A DNA stretch of 64,000 nt from the NCBI RefSeq assembly GCF_023913515.1, contig NZ_CP099391.1, positions 1,736,001-1,800,000 on the forward strand, written 5' to 3'. Origin of the DNA: Natronococcus sp. CG52 (GTDB lineage Archaea; Halobacteriota; Halobacteria; Halobacteriales; Natrialbaceae). Positions 1-9,616 of this stretch are shown in pieces. Positions within the stretch are counted from its first letter, which is position 1. Every line of letters begins with the position of its first letter. The position numbers and the translations under genes are program-made. The notes under the pieces are model-generated. The model did no database searches. It was not told the DNA's origin and worked only from the letters and a program-made list of their open reading frames with translations.

Positions 1-129
1 GAGTACGCTCGAATCGCGCATCCGGTGGCGGAAGTTGGGTCAGCGTTCGACCCGGAACCGGTCGACGGACCGCAGTGTCAGGAACGCGGTGAGTGCATCA
101 AATTAGTGGGTTCGCGTGGTGGATTCTCT

Positions 130-1173
130 ATGTCCGAGGATCGGTGTGGTTACACAGTACGGCTTGGCGGAATCGAAGGCGTCGGAGCGGTCTGTTGCTG
201 GCGATCGACGTGGGAGGACACGGACCGCTGTATCTGGCACACCGCCGAAACCGTCCCACCGGAAGCGTATCGGCGAACGCGGCTGGAACCGGGTGATCGA
301 CTCGACGGCGCCGACCTCCGTGGTGCGGTGCTGGCGGAGACGGAGTCTCTCGCCGGTTGCTCGCTGATCGGGGCCGACTTCACGGACGCGGTACTCGACC
401 GCGCGGATCTCTCCGGTGCGGATCTCCGCCGGGCAACGTTTCGCGACGTTGACGCTCGCCGGGCGTCGTTCACGGCCGCGAACCTCCACGATTCGGTGTT
501 CTTTTTCGTCGACCTCCGGGGCGCGAACTTCGATGATGCGATGCTCTACCGCGCGGGTCTGACGGACGTCCGCATCAACCTCCAGACCTCTTTCGGCGAC
601 TTCACAGTTTACGAGAGTGACCTCGAAGGAAACGCGGACGGGGACGCCGCGACCGAGATGGCCGACTCCGCGAAGTGGGTCTATCGGGAACTGCAGCGGG
701 TCTACGACGAGAACGCGTTTCCGGAACGGGTGCGAGAGAACTACCTTCGGGAGATGGACCTCCGTCGGAGACGCGCCTGGCAAACCGGCAACTACCTGCA
801 GGCGCTCAAACTGGCCGGATCGCGGTGGATCATGCGCTACGGAATGAGCCCCTGGCGCGTCGTTCTGACCTCGCTGACGACGATTCTCGTCTGTGCGTTG
901 TTGTATCCCGTGACCGGCGGCATTCGCGAAGTCAGAGGCGAGGAGACGATCACGTATCAGATCGGCGACCCGACAGAGGCACCGAGCTGGGTGCTGATTA
1001 GCGCCTTCTTCAGGAGTCTGTACTTTAGCGTCGTCACGTTCGGGACGCTGGGGTACGGGGATATCCAGCCCGTCGGCCGATGGGCGCGCGTCATCGCGAG
1101 CGTCGAATCGCTGCTCGGGATCCTGTTGATGGCGCTGCTGGTCTTCGTACTCACACAGAGCGTCCAACACTGA
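130..1173 (+). CDS. pentapeptide-repeat protein fused to a two-TM potassium channel domain
   Basis: Predicted membrane ion channel of 347 aa. Residues about 55-165 carry A(D/N)LxxA-type pentapeptide repeats, which fold as a right-handed beta-helix. A charged linker follows, then a membrane segment near 245-265, a pore loop with the filter-like string TFGTLGYGD at about 303-311, and a last membrane helix to the C-terminus. The GYGD filter is the K+ channel signature (family knowledge). The frame is open upstream to 25, but I chose ATG 130 because the intervening residues look non-coding and a weak AT-rich box lies just before it. The helix probably serves as a cytoplasmic sensor or scaffold (inference). 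It stands alone; a decayed DUF2270 fragment follows. Confidence 0.85.
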   Translation: MSEDRCGYTVRLGGIEGVGAVCCWRSTWEDTDRCIWHTAETVPPEAYRRTRLEPGDRLDGADLRGAVLAETESLAGCSLIGADFTDAVLDRADLSGADLRRATFRDVDARRASFTAANLHDSVFFFVDLRGANFDDAMLYRAGLTDVRINLQTSFGDFTVYESDLEGNADGDAATEMADSAKWVYRELQRVYDENAFPERVRENYLREMDLRRRRAWQTGNYLQALKLAGSRWIMRYGMSPWRVVLTSLTTILVCALLYPVTGGIREVRGEETITYQIGDPTEAPSWVLISAFFRSLYFSVVTFGTLGYGDIQPVGRWARVIASVESLLGILLMALLVFVLTQSVQH

Positions 1174-1195
1174 ACAGGGACTCCCGTTCGGCTGC

Positions 1196-1335
1196 CCGGA
1201 CACCTCTACCGCGGGCAACTCGACCGGGAGACGGTGTGGCGAGAGCGCCTCGAGCGAACGGCCGAACGGGTGTGGTCGTCGTCGCAACGACCGTCCTTTT
1301 CGCCGGTGCTCTTCGCGGTTGCGCCGTGGATGCTT
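1196..1335 (+). pseudogene. decayed DUF2270-like membrane protein fragment
   Basis: In one frame the DNA reads HLYRGQLDRETVWRERLER, which resembles the N-terminal part of haloarchaeal DUF2270 proteins. The following membrane-helix-like string VVVVATTVLFAGAL lies in a different frame, so a frameshift separates them and the rest of the family is missing. The stretch 1174-1514 has no other gene. The assignment rests on remembered family sequence and a short match. Confidence 0.35.
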
Positions 1336-1480
1336 CGGCGAACGGCGACGCGAGAGTTCTTCACCGAGGAGTCGGAGACGGGCGTCGACGGAAGAACGCG
1401 ACCAATACCGGCGAGTATCGGGGCGTCCGTGTCGTTCGCGCCGGTTCCGTCTCGACACAACCGTTCTCACACGATTCCGA

Positions 1481-1495
1481 TATTGTATTATACCG
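1481..1495 (+). promoter_or_regulatory. TATA-box promoter of the PadR gene
   Basis: An AT-rich TATTGTATTATACC box is centred about 28 nt before ATG 1515, the usual spacing for leaderless haloarchaeal transcription. Confidence 0.6.
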
Positions 1496-1514
1496 ACAGC
1501 TCAATTAACCAGAC

Positions 1515-1805
1515 ATGTATGATCTGACCGGCTTTCAGCGCGACCTGCTGTACGTGATCGTTGGCCAGGACGAACCGCACGGGCTGGCGATTCAGGAGGA
1601 ACTCGAGAAGTACTACGAGAAGGAGATCCACCACGGCCGACTGTATCCGAACCTCGATACGCTCGTCGACAAGGGGCTCGTCGAAAAGGGGCAGGTCGAT
1701 CGCCGGACGAACTTCTACACCGTGACGCGACGCGGACAGCGTGAACTCGAGGCCCGGCGCGAGTGGGAACAGCAGTACGTCGGCGAATTGCTCTCGGAGT
1801 CGTAA
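1515..1805 (+). CDS. PadR family transcriptional regulator
   Basis: A 96-aa winged-helix DNA-binding protein made up almost entirely of the PadR domain. The recognisable family string GRLYPNLDTLVDKGLVEK lies at about 48-65, and a wing with the TVTRRG motif follows. PadR proteins are usually dimeric ligand-responsive repressors. A TATA box sits 28 nt before ATG 1515, so a leaderless mRNA is likely. Its neighbours are decayed genes on both sides, so the target cannot be inferred from context. The C-terminal dimerisation helix is short, as in the small PadR-s1 subfamily. Confidence 0.9.
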   Translation: MYDLTGFQRDLLYVIVGQDEPHGLAIQEELEKYYEKEIHHGRLYPNLDTLVDKGLVEKGQVDRRTNFYTVTRRGQRELEARREWEQQYVGELLSES

Positions 1806-1891
1806 TCGCCGCGGCCCCGGACTGGCGGCGTCGCAAGACGGCCCCGGAGCACCGGCAGAGCGTCACATTCGCGCCGCGACTCGCGGCCCAC

Positions 1892-2960
1892 TCACAGCGA
1901 ACTGACCACCGCGACCGGACACGGTGCGTTCTGGACGGCGTACTCGACGCGGGGTCCGAGAAACGCTCGCCGGGAGATCGGACGCACAGTCGAACCTATG
2001 AAGATCCCGCCGCGTGTCGTCCCCGAAGTTTCTGCCGTCTCGCTAACGCACATCACGTCCTGAGCGACCTCCTGATCGCGGATCAGCGGACCGACGAGTC
2101 GGGCAGCGTACTGCGTGTCGGCGCCCCCGCGAGTCGGCAACAGGATCCGTGCGAGGTCGTTGACGAAGCTCTTCTGGAGGACCGCCTCGCGTTCGATCCG
2201 CTCTCGCTCCTCCTCGGTCATCTCGATCTTGAGGACCGACCACCGCATGATCGACGGCGCCATCAGCGACGTCACGATGGCGACCGTGACGATGACGCTG
2301 TACACGTTGATCGTCAGGATTCCCGCCCCGACGCCGATGGTTGCGACGATGATCTCCGTGGCCCCGCGCGCGTTCATCCCGCCGCCGATCGTGATCCCCT
2401 CCCACCTCGAGAGGCCGGCCAGCCGGGAGACGCCCGTGATTCCGGCGAACTTCCCGAAACAGGCTACGGTGAGTACGATCAGTCCCACGCCGAACACCGT
2501 CGGATCCAACAGGGCGGCGACGTCCATCCGGAGTCCGGCGATGGCGAAGAAAATCGGCGCGAAGATGGCGAGCGTCATCACCTCGAAGGTGTGCCGGAGA
2601 TCGTAGCTGAACCGCTTTCCCTGACTGATCAGGATGCCGACGACGAACGCGCCGAGAATCGCTTCGAGCCCGTATACTGGGTCACCGCACCCGCGGCGAG
2701 GGCGAGCAACATCAGCGTCGAGAGCAGCGCGATGTCGCTTCCGAAGACGTTGCCGACCCAGCGCACGAGCGCGGTGACGAATCGGGGTCCGATCGTGAAC
2801 GCGATCCCGAGAAAGACGAGCACCGAGAGGATCGTCGTCGCGGCCGAGCCGACGTCGACCGCGCCGGTTCGGGCGAGTCCGGCGACCGTCGCGAGCAGGA
2901 TCCAGCCGATCGTGTCGTCGACCTTCGTCACGAAGAACTCGAGTGGTTGTCCGTCGTACC
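1892..2960 (-). pseudogene. truncated, frameshifted Kef-type cation/proton antiporter (CPA2) with UspA remnant
   Basis: The minus strand encodes the second half of a KefB/NapA-like antiporter: a helix beginning VDDTIGWILLA, then several TM helices, the conserved GLEAILGAFVVGI helix, and a MNARGATEI motif. A UspA-like tail ends PCPVAVVSSL. The first part (to about 2676) and the rest are in different frames; a one-base deletion near 2670-2676 would explain this. About the first 150-170 residues of the family are absent, with no upstream start. The UspA part is also shortened. I judge it a pseudogene rather than a sequencing error because both truncation and frameshift are present. Confidence 0.75.
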
Positions 2961-3175
2961 GTCCACCTGCCGACCACTTCTTTCCGTTCGTACGATATGA
3001 TCGGTGACATACTCGATACGATACGTGTTCGATCACCGAATTCGGGCGAGAAGTACGAAGTGAGCGGAAAAGAGTTTCCGAAAGTAGATCCCCGTACCCC
3101 GAACGTATCGATGTTCTCGTCGTTTTTCGTAGAATTCCTTCAATAGTTAAGTCGGTTCGGCAACACGAACGAACG

Positions 3176-5068
3176 ATGAACAATCACGACGACGTTCTCG
3201 AGGAACTCGCTCGACTGCCGACGATGGCACACCCGACCGTCTCCCCGTCCGGGAACGAGGTCGCGCTCTACTACGACGTCAGCGGCCGGAACGAACTGCA
3301 CGTCGTCGACGTCGACTCCGGCGAACTGACGCGGTGGTCCGACGGCGAGGTGCCGCGGAACGCGCGGTGGTTCGTCTCGTGGGACGCGGACGGCGACCGC
3401 GTGTTCTTCCACCTCGACGACGACGGCGACGAACAGAACGACGTCTACGCGCTCTCGCGCGACGGGACGGTCGAACCGATCGTCGAGACGGACGGGCAGG
3501 TCGTCATCCAGGACGTCGGCGACGACGGCGAGACGCTGCTGCTCGCTTCGACCCGCGACGGACAGTTCAACGTCTACCGCCACGACCTCGCGACGGGAGA
3601 GACGACCAAGGTGACCGACTACGAGCGGGCGGCCGGGGGCGCACGGCTCTCGCCGGACGGCGATCGAATCGCGTACGCGACCAACGAGTCCGACGACTAC
3701 GAAAACGAGGACGTCTACGTCGCGAACGCCGACGGCTCCGAGCCGCGGAACCTCGAGCTCGGCGAGGTCGGCGCCGAAGCGACGCCTGCCGACTGGAGCC
3801 CCGACGGCGGACGACTGCTGGTCGGCGACAATACCGAGGATCTCGGCCGCGTCGGCGTTTACAACTTCGAGACCGACGACGTCACTTGGTACGGTGATGG
3901 AACGTACGAGGAACAGGCCGTCGCGTTCCTCCCCGGCGGGGAGCGCCTCCTCGCGTCGCGCGCCCGCGACGCCGTCTCCGTCCCCGTCGTCTACGACTGC
4001 GAGACGGGCGAGGGACGAGAACTCGACGTTCCCGAGGGAGTCACGTCGGTTGGCGGGATAGGTCCGGCGGGAATCAGCGTCGACGAGGATCGGATCCTCC
4101 TCGAGCACACCAGCCCGACCCGGCGGTCGGAACTGTTGGTCTACGACCTTCGCACCGACGAGTACGAGACGCTGATCGAGGCCGAGCACGGCCCGTTCGA
4201 GCCCGGCGACTTCGCCGACGCGGAGTACCTCACGTTCCCGTCGGACGGCGTCCCCGAGATGCCGGCGAGGGCGGTCGACCACGTGCCGTACGAGGAACTC
4301 GAGATCGGCGCGCTGCTGTACGACTCCGGCGAACGACCCTCGCCGCTGATCGTCAACCCCCACGGCGGACCGCGCGCCCGCGATACGAAGTCGTTCGACC
4401 TCTACACGCAGGTGCTCGCCTCCCGCGGCTTCTCGGTGTTGCAGGTTAACTACCGAGGCTCGTCCGGACGGGGCCGCGAGTTCGTCGAGAAACTGATCGA
4501 CGACTGGGGCGGCGCCGAGCAGGGCGACGTCGCGACTGCCGTCGAGTACGCCCTCGAACGCTACGACTGGCTCGACGACGACCGCGTGGTCGTTTTCGGC
4601 GGCTCCTACGGCGGCTACTCGGCGTACTGGCAACTCGTCCAGTATCCCGACCTCTACGAGACCGGCATCGCGTGGATCGGCCTCACCGACCTCGAGGAGA
4701 TGTACGAGACCACGATGCCCCACTTCCGAACCGAACTCATGGAGAAGTACCTCGGGACGCCCGAAGAAAATCCCGACCTCTACGCGGAGCGCTCACCGAT
4801 CACCTACGCCGAGAACCTCGACGCGCCGCTGTGTATGGTTCACGGCGTCAACGATCGCCGGGTTCCCGTCTCACAGGCTCGTCTCTTCCGCGACGTGCTC
4901 GAAGAGCGCGGCCTCGAGGCCGGCGAGGGCGGCGCCTTCGAGTACCACGAACTCGGCGAGGAGGGTCACGCGTCCTCCGACCAGACTCAGAAACTGCGGC
5001 TGTTCCGGCTGCTCACGGACTTCCTCGAACGTCGCGTCGACCTCGAGGGGGTGCGCAGTCGGCAGTAG
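3176..5068 (+). CDS. S9 family serine peptidase (acylaminoacyl-peptidase/prolyl oligopeptidase type)
   Basis: Cytoplasmic serine peptidase of 630 aa that should cleave short or N-acylated peptides. The N-terminal 350 or so residues form a WD40-like beta-propeller, with repeated SPDG/SPSG strands. The C-terminal alpha/beta-hydrolase domain has the nucleophile motif GGSYGGY (Ser477), Asp560 in NDRRVP and His598 in EEGHASSD, a complete catalytic triad. An HGGP oxyanion-hole motif precedes the nucleophile. There is no signal peptide. It is monocistronic: a decayed antiporter lies upstream on the other strand and a MITE-like repeat downstream. Confidence 0.93.
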   Translation: MNNHDDVLEELARLPTMAHPTVSPSGNEVALYYDVSGRNELHVVDVDSGELTRWSDGEVPRNARWFVSWDADGDRVFFHLDDDGDEQNDVYALSRDGTVEPIVETDGQVVIQDVGDDGETLLLASTRDGQFNVYRHDLATGETTKVTDYERAAGGARLSPDGDRIAYATNESDDYENEDVYVANADGSEPRNLELGEVGAEATPADWSPDGGRLLVGDNTEDLGRVGVYNFETDDVTWYGDGTYEEQAVAFLPGGERLLASRARDAVSVPVVYDCETGEGRELDVPEGVTSVGGIGPAGISVDEDRILLEHTSPTRRSELLVYDLRTDEYETLIEAEHGPFEPGDFADAEYLTFPSDGVPEMPARAVDHVPYEELEIGALLYDSGERPSPLIVNPHGGPRARDTKSFDLYTQVLASRGFSVLQVNYRGSSGRGREFVEKLIDDWGGAEQGDVATAVEYALERYDWLDDDRVVVFGGSYGGYSAYWQLVQYPDLYETGIAWIGLTDLEEMYETTMPHFRTELMEKYLGTPEENPDLYAERSPITYAENLDAPLCMVHGVNDRRVPVSQARLFRDVLEERGLEAGEGGAFEYHELGEEGHASSDQTQKLRLFRLLTDFLERRVDLEGVRSRQ

Positions 5069-5075
5069 GTCGGAG

Positions 5076-5190
5076 TAATACTGTCGAACAAACGTCAGTG
5101 AACACTCGGTCGCGTCTCACGGATCGTCGCCGGCGGCGACGACCGTTCGAGCGCAATCGATGTGTGAATAGTGTTGTCCGGCAGTATAAT
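5076..5190. repeat. MITE-like inverted-repeat element
   Basis: A 115-bp stretch with imperfect terminal inverted repeats: TAATACTGTCGAACAA at the left, and the complement of TTGTCCGGCAGTATAAT at the right. A GC-rich hairpin (8-bp arms around one base, 5125-5141) sits in the middle. There is no coding sequence. Size and structure fit a small non-autonomous mobile element. The remainder of the gap to 5388 shows nothing I can support. Confidence 0.5.
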
Positions 5191-5388
5191 CCCGCAAGCG
5201 CATCGATCATCGACCGATCGACTCACGATCCGTCGCGCTACCGCTCCAGACCGCGCGGATTTTCAGCCGATGGGAGTTCTGCAGGAGATGACTCTATGTG
5301 GCCAGTTAGCATAGTTTGTCGACGTGATTCGACTCACGGCAGACGCACCGTCAGCAGAGAGTATCGGTAGCTCGATCGGGTAATCAGC

Positions 5389-6276
5389 ATGGCAGCTTCG
5401 GAATCCCCTTCGCAGAATGGCGTTCCGGCAATCGATGTCGAGGGTGCCACGTGGACCGTCGAAATCGACAGCGGTCAGTTCCCCGTCCTCGATCACGGGG
5501 AAGGCCCGGCCGTTCTCCTACTTCACGGGTTTCCGGACTCTCGGTACCTCTGGCGGTACCAGGCGCCCGCGCTGGCCGACGCCGGATTTCGAGTGATCGC
5601 GCCGGATCTGCGGGGGTTCGGCGACGCGCCGAAGCCCGAAGCGGTCGAGGCGTACGCGCTGCCCGACGTTCTCGACGATATCACGGATATCGCGGTCGAA
5701 CTGGACCTCGAGACCGTCAGGCTCGTCGGCCACGACTGGGGATCGGACGTCGCGTGGCTGCTGGCGGCCACCCGGCCGGAGTTCGTCGAGCGGCTGGTCG
5801 CGCTGTCGGTCGGGGCGCCGGGCAACTCGCGATCCCGGACGATCGAACAGCGCGAGCGCTTCTGGTACGCGTACTTCTTCCTGTTCGAGGGGGTCGCCGA
5901 AGCGTGGCTGCGACACGACGACTGGCGGTTGTTCCGCGAGTGGACGCGGGAACAGGGCGACCAGGAGCGCTACCTCGAGGACCTCTCCCGGCCGGGAGCG
6001 CTCACGGCGGGGCTCAACTGGTACCGGGCGAACTTCACCCCTCGCCCGCCGTCGGAGCGCGGCGCGGACTATCCGAACGTGACCCGCCCGGTGCTCGGCG
6101 TCTGGAGCGACGGCGACTTCGCGCTCACCGAGGACCACATGATTGGCTCCGAGGAGAAGGTCGATGGTCCGTGGCGCTACGAGAAGCTCACCGGTGCCGG
6201 CCACTGGATGATGCTCGACAGGCCGGCCGAACTGAACGCCCTCCTCGTCGAATTCACCGACGGGAGAACAGCTTGA
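5389..6276 (+). CDS. alpha/beta hydrolase of the epoxide hydrolase/haloalkane dehalogenase type
   Basis: A soluble 295-aa hydrolase. The oxyanion-hole motif HGFPDS is near residue 46. The nucleophile elbow reads GHDWGS with Asp116, where esterases would have Ser, and the catalytic His272 lies in GAGHWMM. An Asp nucleophile with HGFPDS is typical of soluble epoxide hydrolases and haloalkane dehalogenases; the substrate cannot be told. A WYRANF-type cap-domain string lies before the last third, as in epoxide hydrolases. Its 3' end overlaps the convergent DUF998 gene by 23 nt. Confidence 0.88.
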   Translation: MAASESPSQNGVPAIDVEGATWTVEIDSGQFPVLDHGEGPAVLLLHGFPDSRYLWRYQAPALADAGFRVIAPDLRGFGDAPKPEAVEAYALPDVLDDITDIAVELDLETVRLVGHDWGSDVAWLLAATRPEFVERLVALSVGAPGNSRSRTIEQRERFWYAYFFLFEGVAEAWLRHDDWRLFREWTREQGDQERYLEDLSRPGALTAGLNWYRANFTPRPPSERGADYPNVTRPVLGVWSDGDFALTEDHMIGSEEKVDGPWRYEKLTGAGHWMMLDRPAELNALLVEFTDGRTA

Positions 6277-6946
6277 TCGCCGTCAGTTCTATCCAGAGCA
6301 GCGTCCAGACGACGAAGGGACGTTGGAGTGCGCCGTTCGGGGATTCACCCGGCTCGAGCGGGACGGCGAACAGAGCGACGAACCAGCCCGAGAATAGCAG
6401 TAGAAGCAGGACGCTCCACCACCGGGTGATCCGGGCGTACCCGTCCCACCGGGAATCGGTCGCCATTCTGAACGAAACGACGTACATTCCGGCTGCGAGC
6501 GAGAGGAACCCGATCAGCACGAAGCCGATGTGAATCAGGTTGATGGGGGCCGTCGACTCTAGATCGAGGGGCGTTGCACCGGTTCCGACCGTCGCGAACA
6601 GTCCAAACGCCGCGACGAGGCCGGGCCCCTTCGTCGATCCGTTGCCGCCACCGATGTCTCGGTGCAGTCCGACGGCGAACGCGACGATGAGAAGCCCGGC
6701 GACGATCATCACCGCATTAAAATACGTGGCGTACGGCGCGCCCTGCGCGCCGAGTTCGCTGAGCGTGTTCGCCGCGTGGCTGTAATTCGGCGTCAGCATC
6801 GCGAGAACGAGTGCCGAAAGCAGTATCGATGCCGGTGCGACCATCCCACACAGCGCCAGTACTCGTTGTGCGGGGTCGGTCGATAGATCGACGGTTCGGA
6901 TGCTCCCACCGACGGGTTTCTTCGGTTTTTCAGGTTCGCTCGTCAT
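6254..6946 (-). CDS. DUF998 family integral membrane protein
   Basis: A 230-aa membrane protein with about six hydrophobic helices after a 25-residue charged N-terminus. The string NTLSELGAQGAPYATYFN in the first loop is characteristic of DUF998 proteins. Its function is unknown. It converges on and overlaps the upstream hydrolase. The next 386 bp (6947-7332) hold no gene or repeat that I can support. Confidence 0.8.
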   Translation of the reverse strand: MTSEPEKPKKPVGGSIRTVDLSTDPAQRVLALCGMVAPASILLSALVLAMLTPNYSHAANTLSELGAQGAPYATYFNAVMIVAGLLIVAFAVGLHRDIGGGNGSTKGPGLVAAFGLFATVGTGATPLDLESTAPINLIHIGFVLIGFLSLAAGMYVVSFRMATDSRWDGYARITRWWSVLLLLLFSGWFVALFAVPLEPGESPNGALQRPFVVWTLLWIELTAIKLFSRR

Positions 6947-7332
6947 CGATCGCTCCCCCGACGAACGGTCCCCTCGCGGGCATTTTCCAGTCCGCTTCGC
7001 CCCCTCGTGAGTCTCCCCGTTCGTGTCACGGTTTTCACCCGATTTTCGCGCCCCTGGCCGACAGTAGCAGTACGCCTGCCGGATGCGTGACGCGGTACCA
7101 GTACGTGCGAGAGTGAGATCAAACTACCTCCCGACAGATCGGCACCGCCTGACGATGTTGCAGGGGACGAACGGTCGGACACGGTTCGAGGTGCGTGGTA
7201 ACGAGCCGCCTTTGAGACACCCCGAAATTACTTCCGTACCCGTGGGGTCCGTTAGTCGCACTGGGGATGGAACCGACACCCGCCGTGTGAACCGAATTCG
7301 AACGCGAGCGGTGAATTCGGGATGCGAGACCG

Positions 7333-8952
7333 ATGACCGAAACCGGGAGAATGATCGACGCAGGCCAACCCGATCGGACGCCGTCGGACGGGCACGATGC
7401 CGCTGCGAGCTCTCGGCGACGCGTACTGAGGCGGCTCGCTGTCGGTGGTGCCATCGTCGCCGCTACCAGTCTCGAGGCGACAGATAGCCGGCTCGCCGAC
7501 GAAACCGAGGCCGACCGGACGGTATCCGGGAGTGAGAGCGACGGACGGGTAGTGACGAGCGTCGACGAGGCTCGAGAGGCGGTCGTGCGGATCGGAACGG
7601 AACGAACGGGTGCGGCGGACGGCGACGAACCGATCCCGGCTACCGGGTCCGGCTTCGTGATCGATCCGTCGGGCATCGTCGTGACGAACAGCCACGTCGT
7701 GACCGGCGTCGACTCGCTCGACGTTTCCGTCGGCCGAGCGCGGACGTCGCCCGACGCGGCCGTACTCGGCACCGCTGAGTGTGCCGACCTGGCGGTGCTC
7801 GAGCTCGCGGGCGAGGGGTACACGCCCCTCGCGTGGTACGGTGACGAGCCCGAACGCGGACTCGACGTGTGGGCGCTCGGCTTTCCGGACGGCGACTCGT
7901 ACGCGCCGACCGAGGGAACGATCACGGGAACGACCGAGACGGCGAACGCCTGGGTCGCCGTCGACGCCGAGATCGAACACACGGCCGACCTTCTCGGCGG
8001 GAACTCGGGCGGCCCGCTGGTCACCGCCGACGGCCGCGTCGTCGGCGTCAACTACGCGGCGACCAACCCGTTCGCGCCGGTCGAGGAGACGGAACGGTTC
8101 GCGATCGGCGCGACGGTCGCGAGAGAAGCCGCTGAGACGGTCCGTCGCGGGGCGGCTCCGTCGTCGATCGGCATCCACGGCATCGCCGTTCCCACCGACG
8201 ACCGCTGTCCGGCCGGGATCCGGGTGTCGTCGGTCGAGTCCGACAGTCCGGCCGGCGCCGTCGGCGTTCGGCCCGGCGACGTGCTCACCGCGATCGCGAA
8301 CGCGTACGTGGGAAGAGACGGCACCGTTCGCGAGTACTGTGCCGCGTTGGACGCCCGCGATCTGGCCGACGACCTGCCGCTCCAGGTCTACCGCGACGGC
8401 AAACTCCTCGAGGGCGTACTCAACGGTCGCGCACTCGAGCCGGTCATCGAACTGTCCGCCCCGGCGCTCGCACGCTCGGACGAACCGTACGCGGAGTACA
8501 CGACGCTCACCGACGAGACGGGGACGATCTGGGTCGACGTGCCGGCCGAGTGGACCGACCGCCACTACCGGCGGGCCGACGTCGGCCCGAGCCTGATCGC
8601 CGCCCCCGATATCGAGCGCTTCCTGACGACGTTCGAGACGCCGGGGCTCTGGATCCTGGGTTCCGCGGCCCTCGACCGCGACGCCGACTGGACGCTGGCC
8701 GAGCTACGGCACCGGGACTGTACGGCCACCGAGCCGATCCCGTACGACGATGGGCTCTATACGGGCGTCACCCGACTCGCGACCGACTGCGGAGATCCCC
8801 AGTCGACCATCGTTACCATCGTCGCCGAGCCGCGGGACCGGTCGTTCGCGATCGTGGTTTTCAGCCACCTCGTCGCAGACCGCGACCGAGACGCCCTCGA
8901 GCGCGTCCTGGCTGCGTTTCACCACCGAGATCGGGCGGGCGCCCACGGCTGA
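7333..8952 (+). CDS. Tat-exported HtrA/DegP-like serine protease with PDZ domain
   Basis: Secreted trypsin-fold protease, 539 aa. The N-terminus has a twin-arginine signal (SRRRVLRRLAVGGAIVA, residues about 28-44) without a lipobox Cys, so it is probably released or loosely held outside the membrane. The protease domain has His121 (NSHVVT), Asp152 (CADLAVL) and Ser225 (GNSGGPL), a full triad. A PDZ domain follows at about 280-370 (SDSPAGAVGVRPGDVLTAI). The last 150 residues form an extra domain I do not recognise. The likely role is envelope protein quality control. An alternative ATG six codons downstream is possible. Confidence 0.9.
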   Translation: MTETGRMIDAGQPDRTPSDGHDAAASSRRRVLRRLAVGGAIVAATSLEATDSRLADETEADRTVSGSESDGRVVTSVDEAREAVVRIGTERTGAADGDEPIPATGSGFVIDPSGIVVTNSHVVTGVDSLDVSVGRARTSPDAAVLGTAECADLAVLELAGEGYTPLAWYGDEPERGLDVWALGFPDGDSYAPTEGTITGTTETANAWVAVDAEIEHTADLLGGNSGGPLVTADGRVVGVNYAATNPFAPVEETERFAIGATVAREAAETVRRGAAPSSIGIHGIAVPTDDRCPAGIRVSSVESDSPAGAVGVRPGDVLTAIANAYVGRDGTVREYCAALDARDLADDLPLQVYRDGKLLEGVLNGRALEPVIELSAPALARSDEPYAEYTTLTDETGTIWVDVPAEWTDRHYRRADVGPSLIAAPDIERFLTTFETPGLWILGSAALDRDADWTLAELRHRDCTATEPIPYDDGLYTGVTRLATDCGDPQSTIVTIVAEPRDRSFAIVVFSHLVADRDRDALERVLAAFHHRDRAGAHG

Positions 8953-9194
8953 CGCGTTCGCAGAACGGTTCGCATTCCGATAGGGTCCGTGTGACCGTCG
9001 ATCGAACGTGAACGGAGGCCGTGCCACCGGATCTGCTACCGATTCGTGCCATCTCGGGAACGCCGTCGAAGCGACGAGGTCCGCGTGACCTTCGAACGAT
9101 ACGGATAGGTGAACGAATCCTGACGCCGAGAGCAAGGACCGGGACGCCCGGTGAAGCGCCGGCTCGATTATTTATTACACGAGATTGTGGTGTG

Positions 9195-9583
9195 GTGACA
9201 GATAACGCCATCGGATGCTGACGAGCGTGCGGGAGAGAGGGAGGTCCGTGCGATGCTGGTGACCGGCGATCGGGTGAGCGACTCCGGGAACCTCCTCGCC
9301 GAGGTGCACGACGCCGCGGTCGAACACGTTCACGCCGATCGCGGACAACTCGGGGAGACCGCGGTCGTGGTCATCGAGGAGGGAGAGGCCTCGGCTGCTA
9401 CGACGGGTGATCGGCTCGCCACGTTGGTACGAGCGAGCCGACACGTACGAAGACGATCGTCTGCTGACCGTGAGGGACGGCGACCTGCTGAAACTCCCGC
9501 GACCGCTCCCCGCCGACGGGGACGAGGTCGCTCTCAACCCCGCGGTTACGACATCGAGCAGATCCGCTGTGATGAGACCGTGA
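9195..9583 (+). pseudogene. decayed gene of unknown function with two frameshifts
   Basis: A TATA-like TTATTTATTA (9166-9176) precedes GTG 9195, which starts VTDNAI and then stops at 9219. The haloarchaeal-looking coding continues in another frame (DERAGEREVRAMLVTGDRV, about 9214-9424) and again in a third frame (WYERADTYEDDRLLTVRDG, about 9425-9583). Acidic composition and third-position GC support former coding. I do not recognise the family. The preceding 8953-9194 stretch shows nothing else. Confidence 0.35.
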
Positions 9584-9616
9584 ACACGCGCCACGAACTG
9601 TTGCTCGAGACCCGAC

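Noticed and set aside
103-1470. Long minus-strand open frame (455 aa) opposite the channel gene
   Set aside because: Arg/His-rich and without any family motif; it is the usual antisense shadow of a high-GC coding region whose plus strand has clear pentapeptide and pore motifs.
3140-4723. 527-aa minus-strand frame opposite the S9 peptidase
   Set aside because: Composition is the mirror of an acidic haloarchaeal gene (V, R, D repeats); the plus strand has the catalytic triad.
7252-8565. 437-aa minus-strand frame opposite the HtrA-like protease
   Set aside because: No domain; the plus strand has a Tat signal, triad and PDZ domain.
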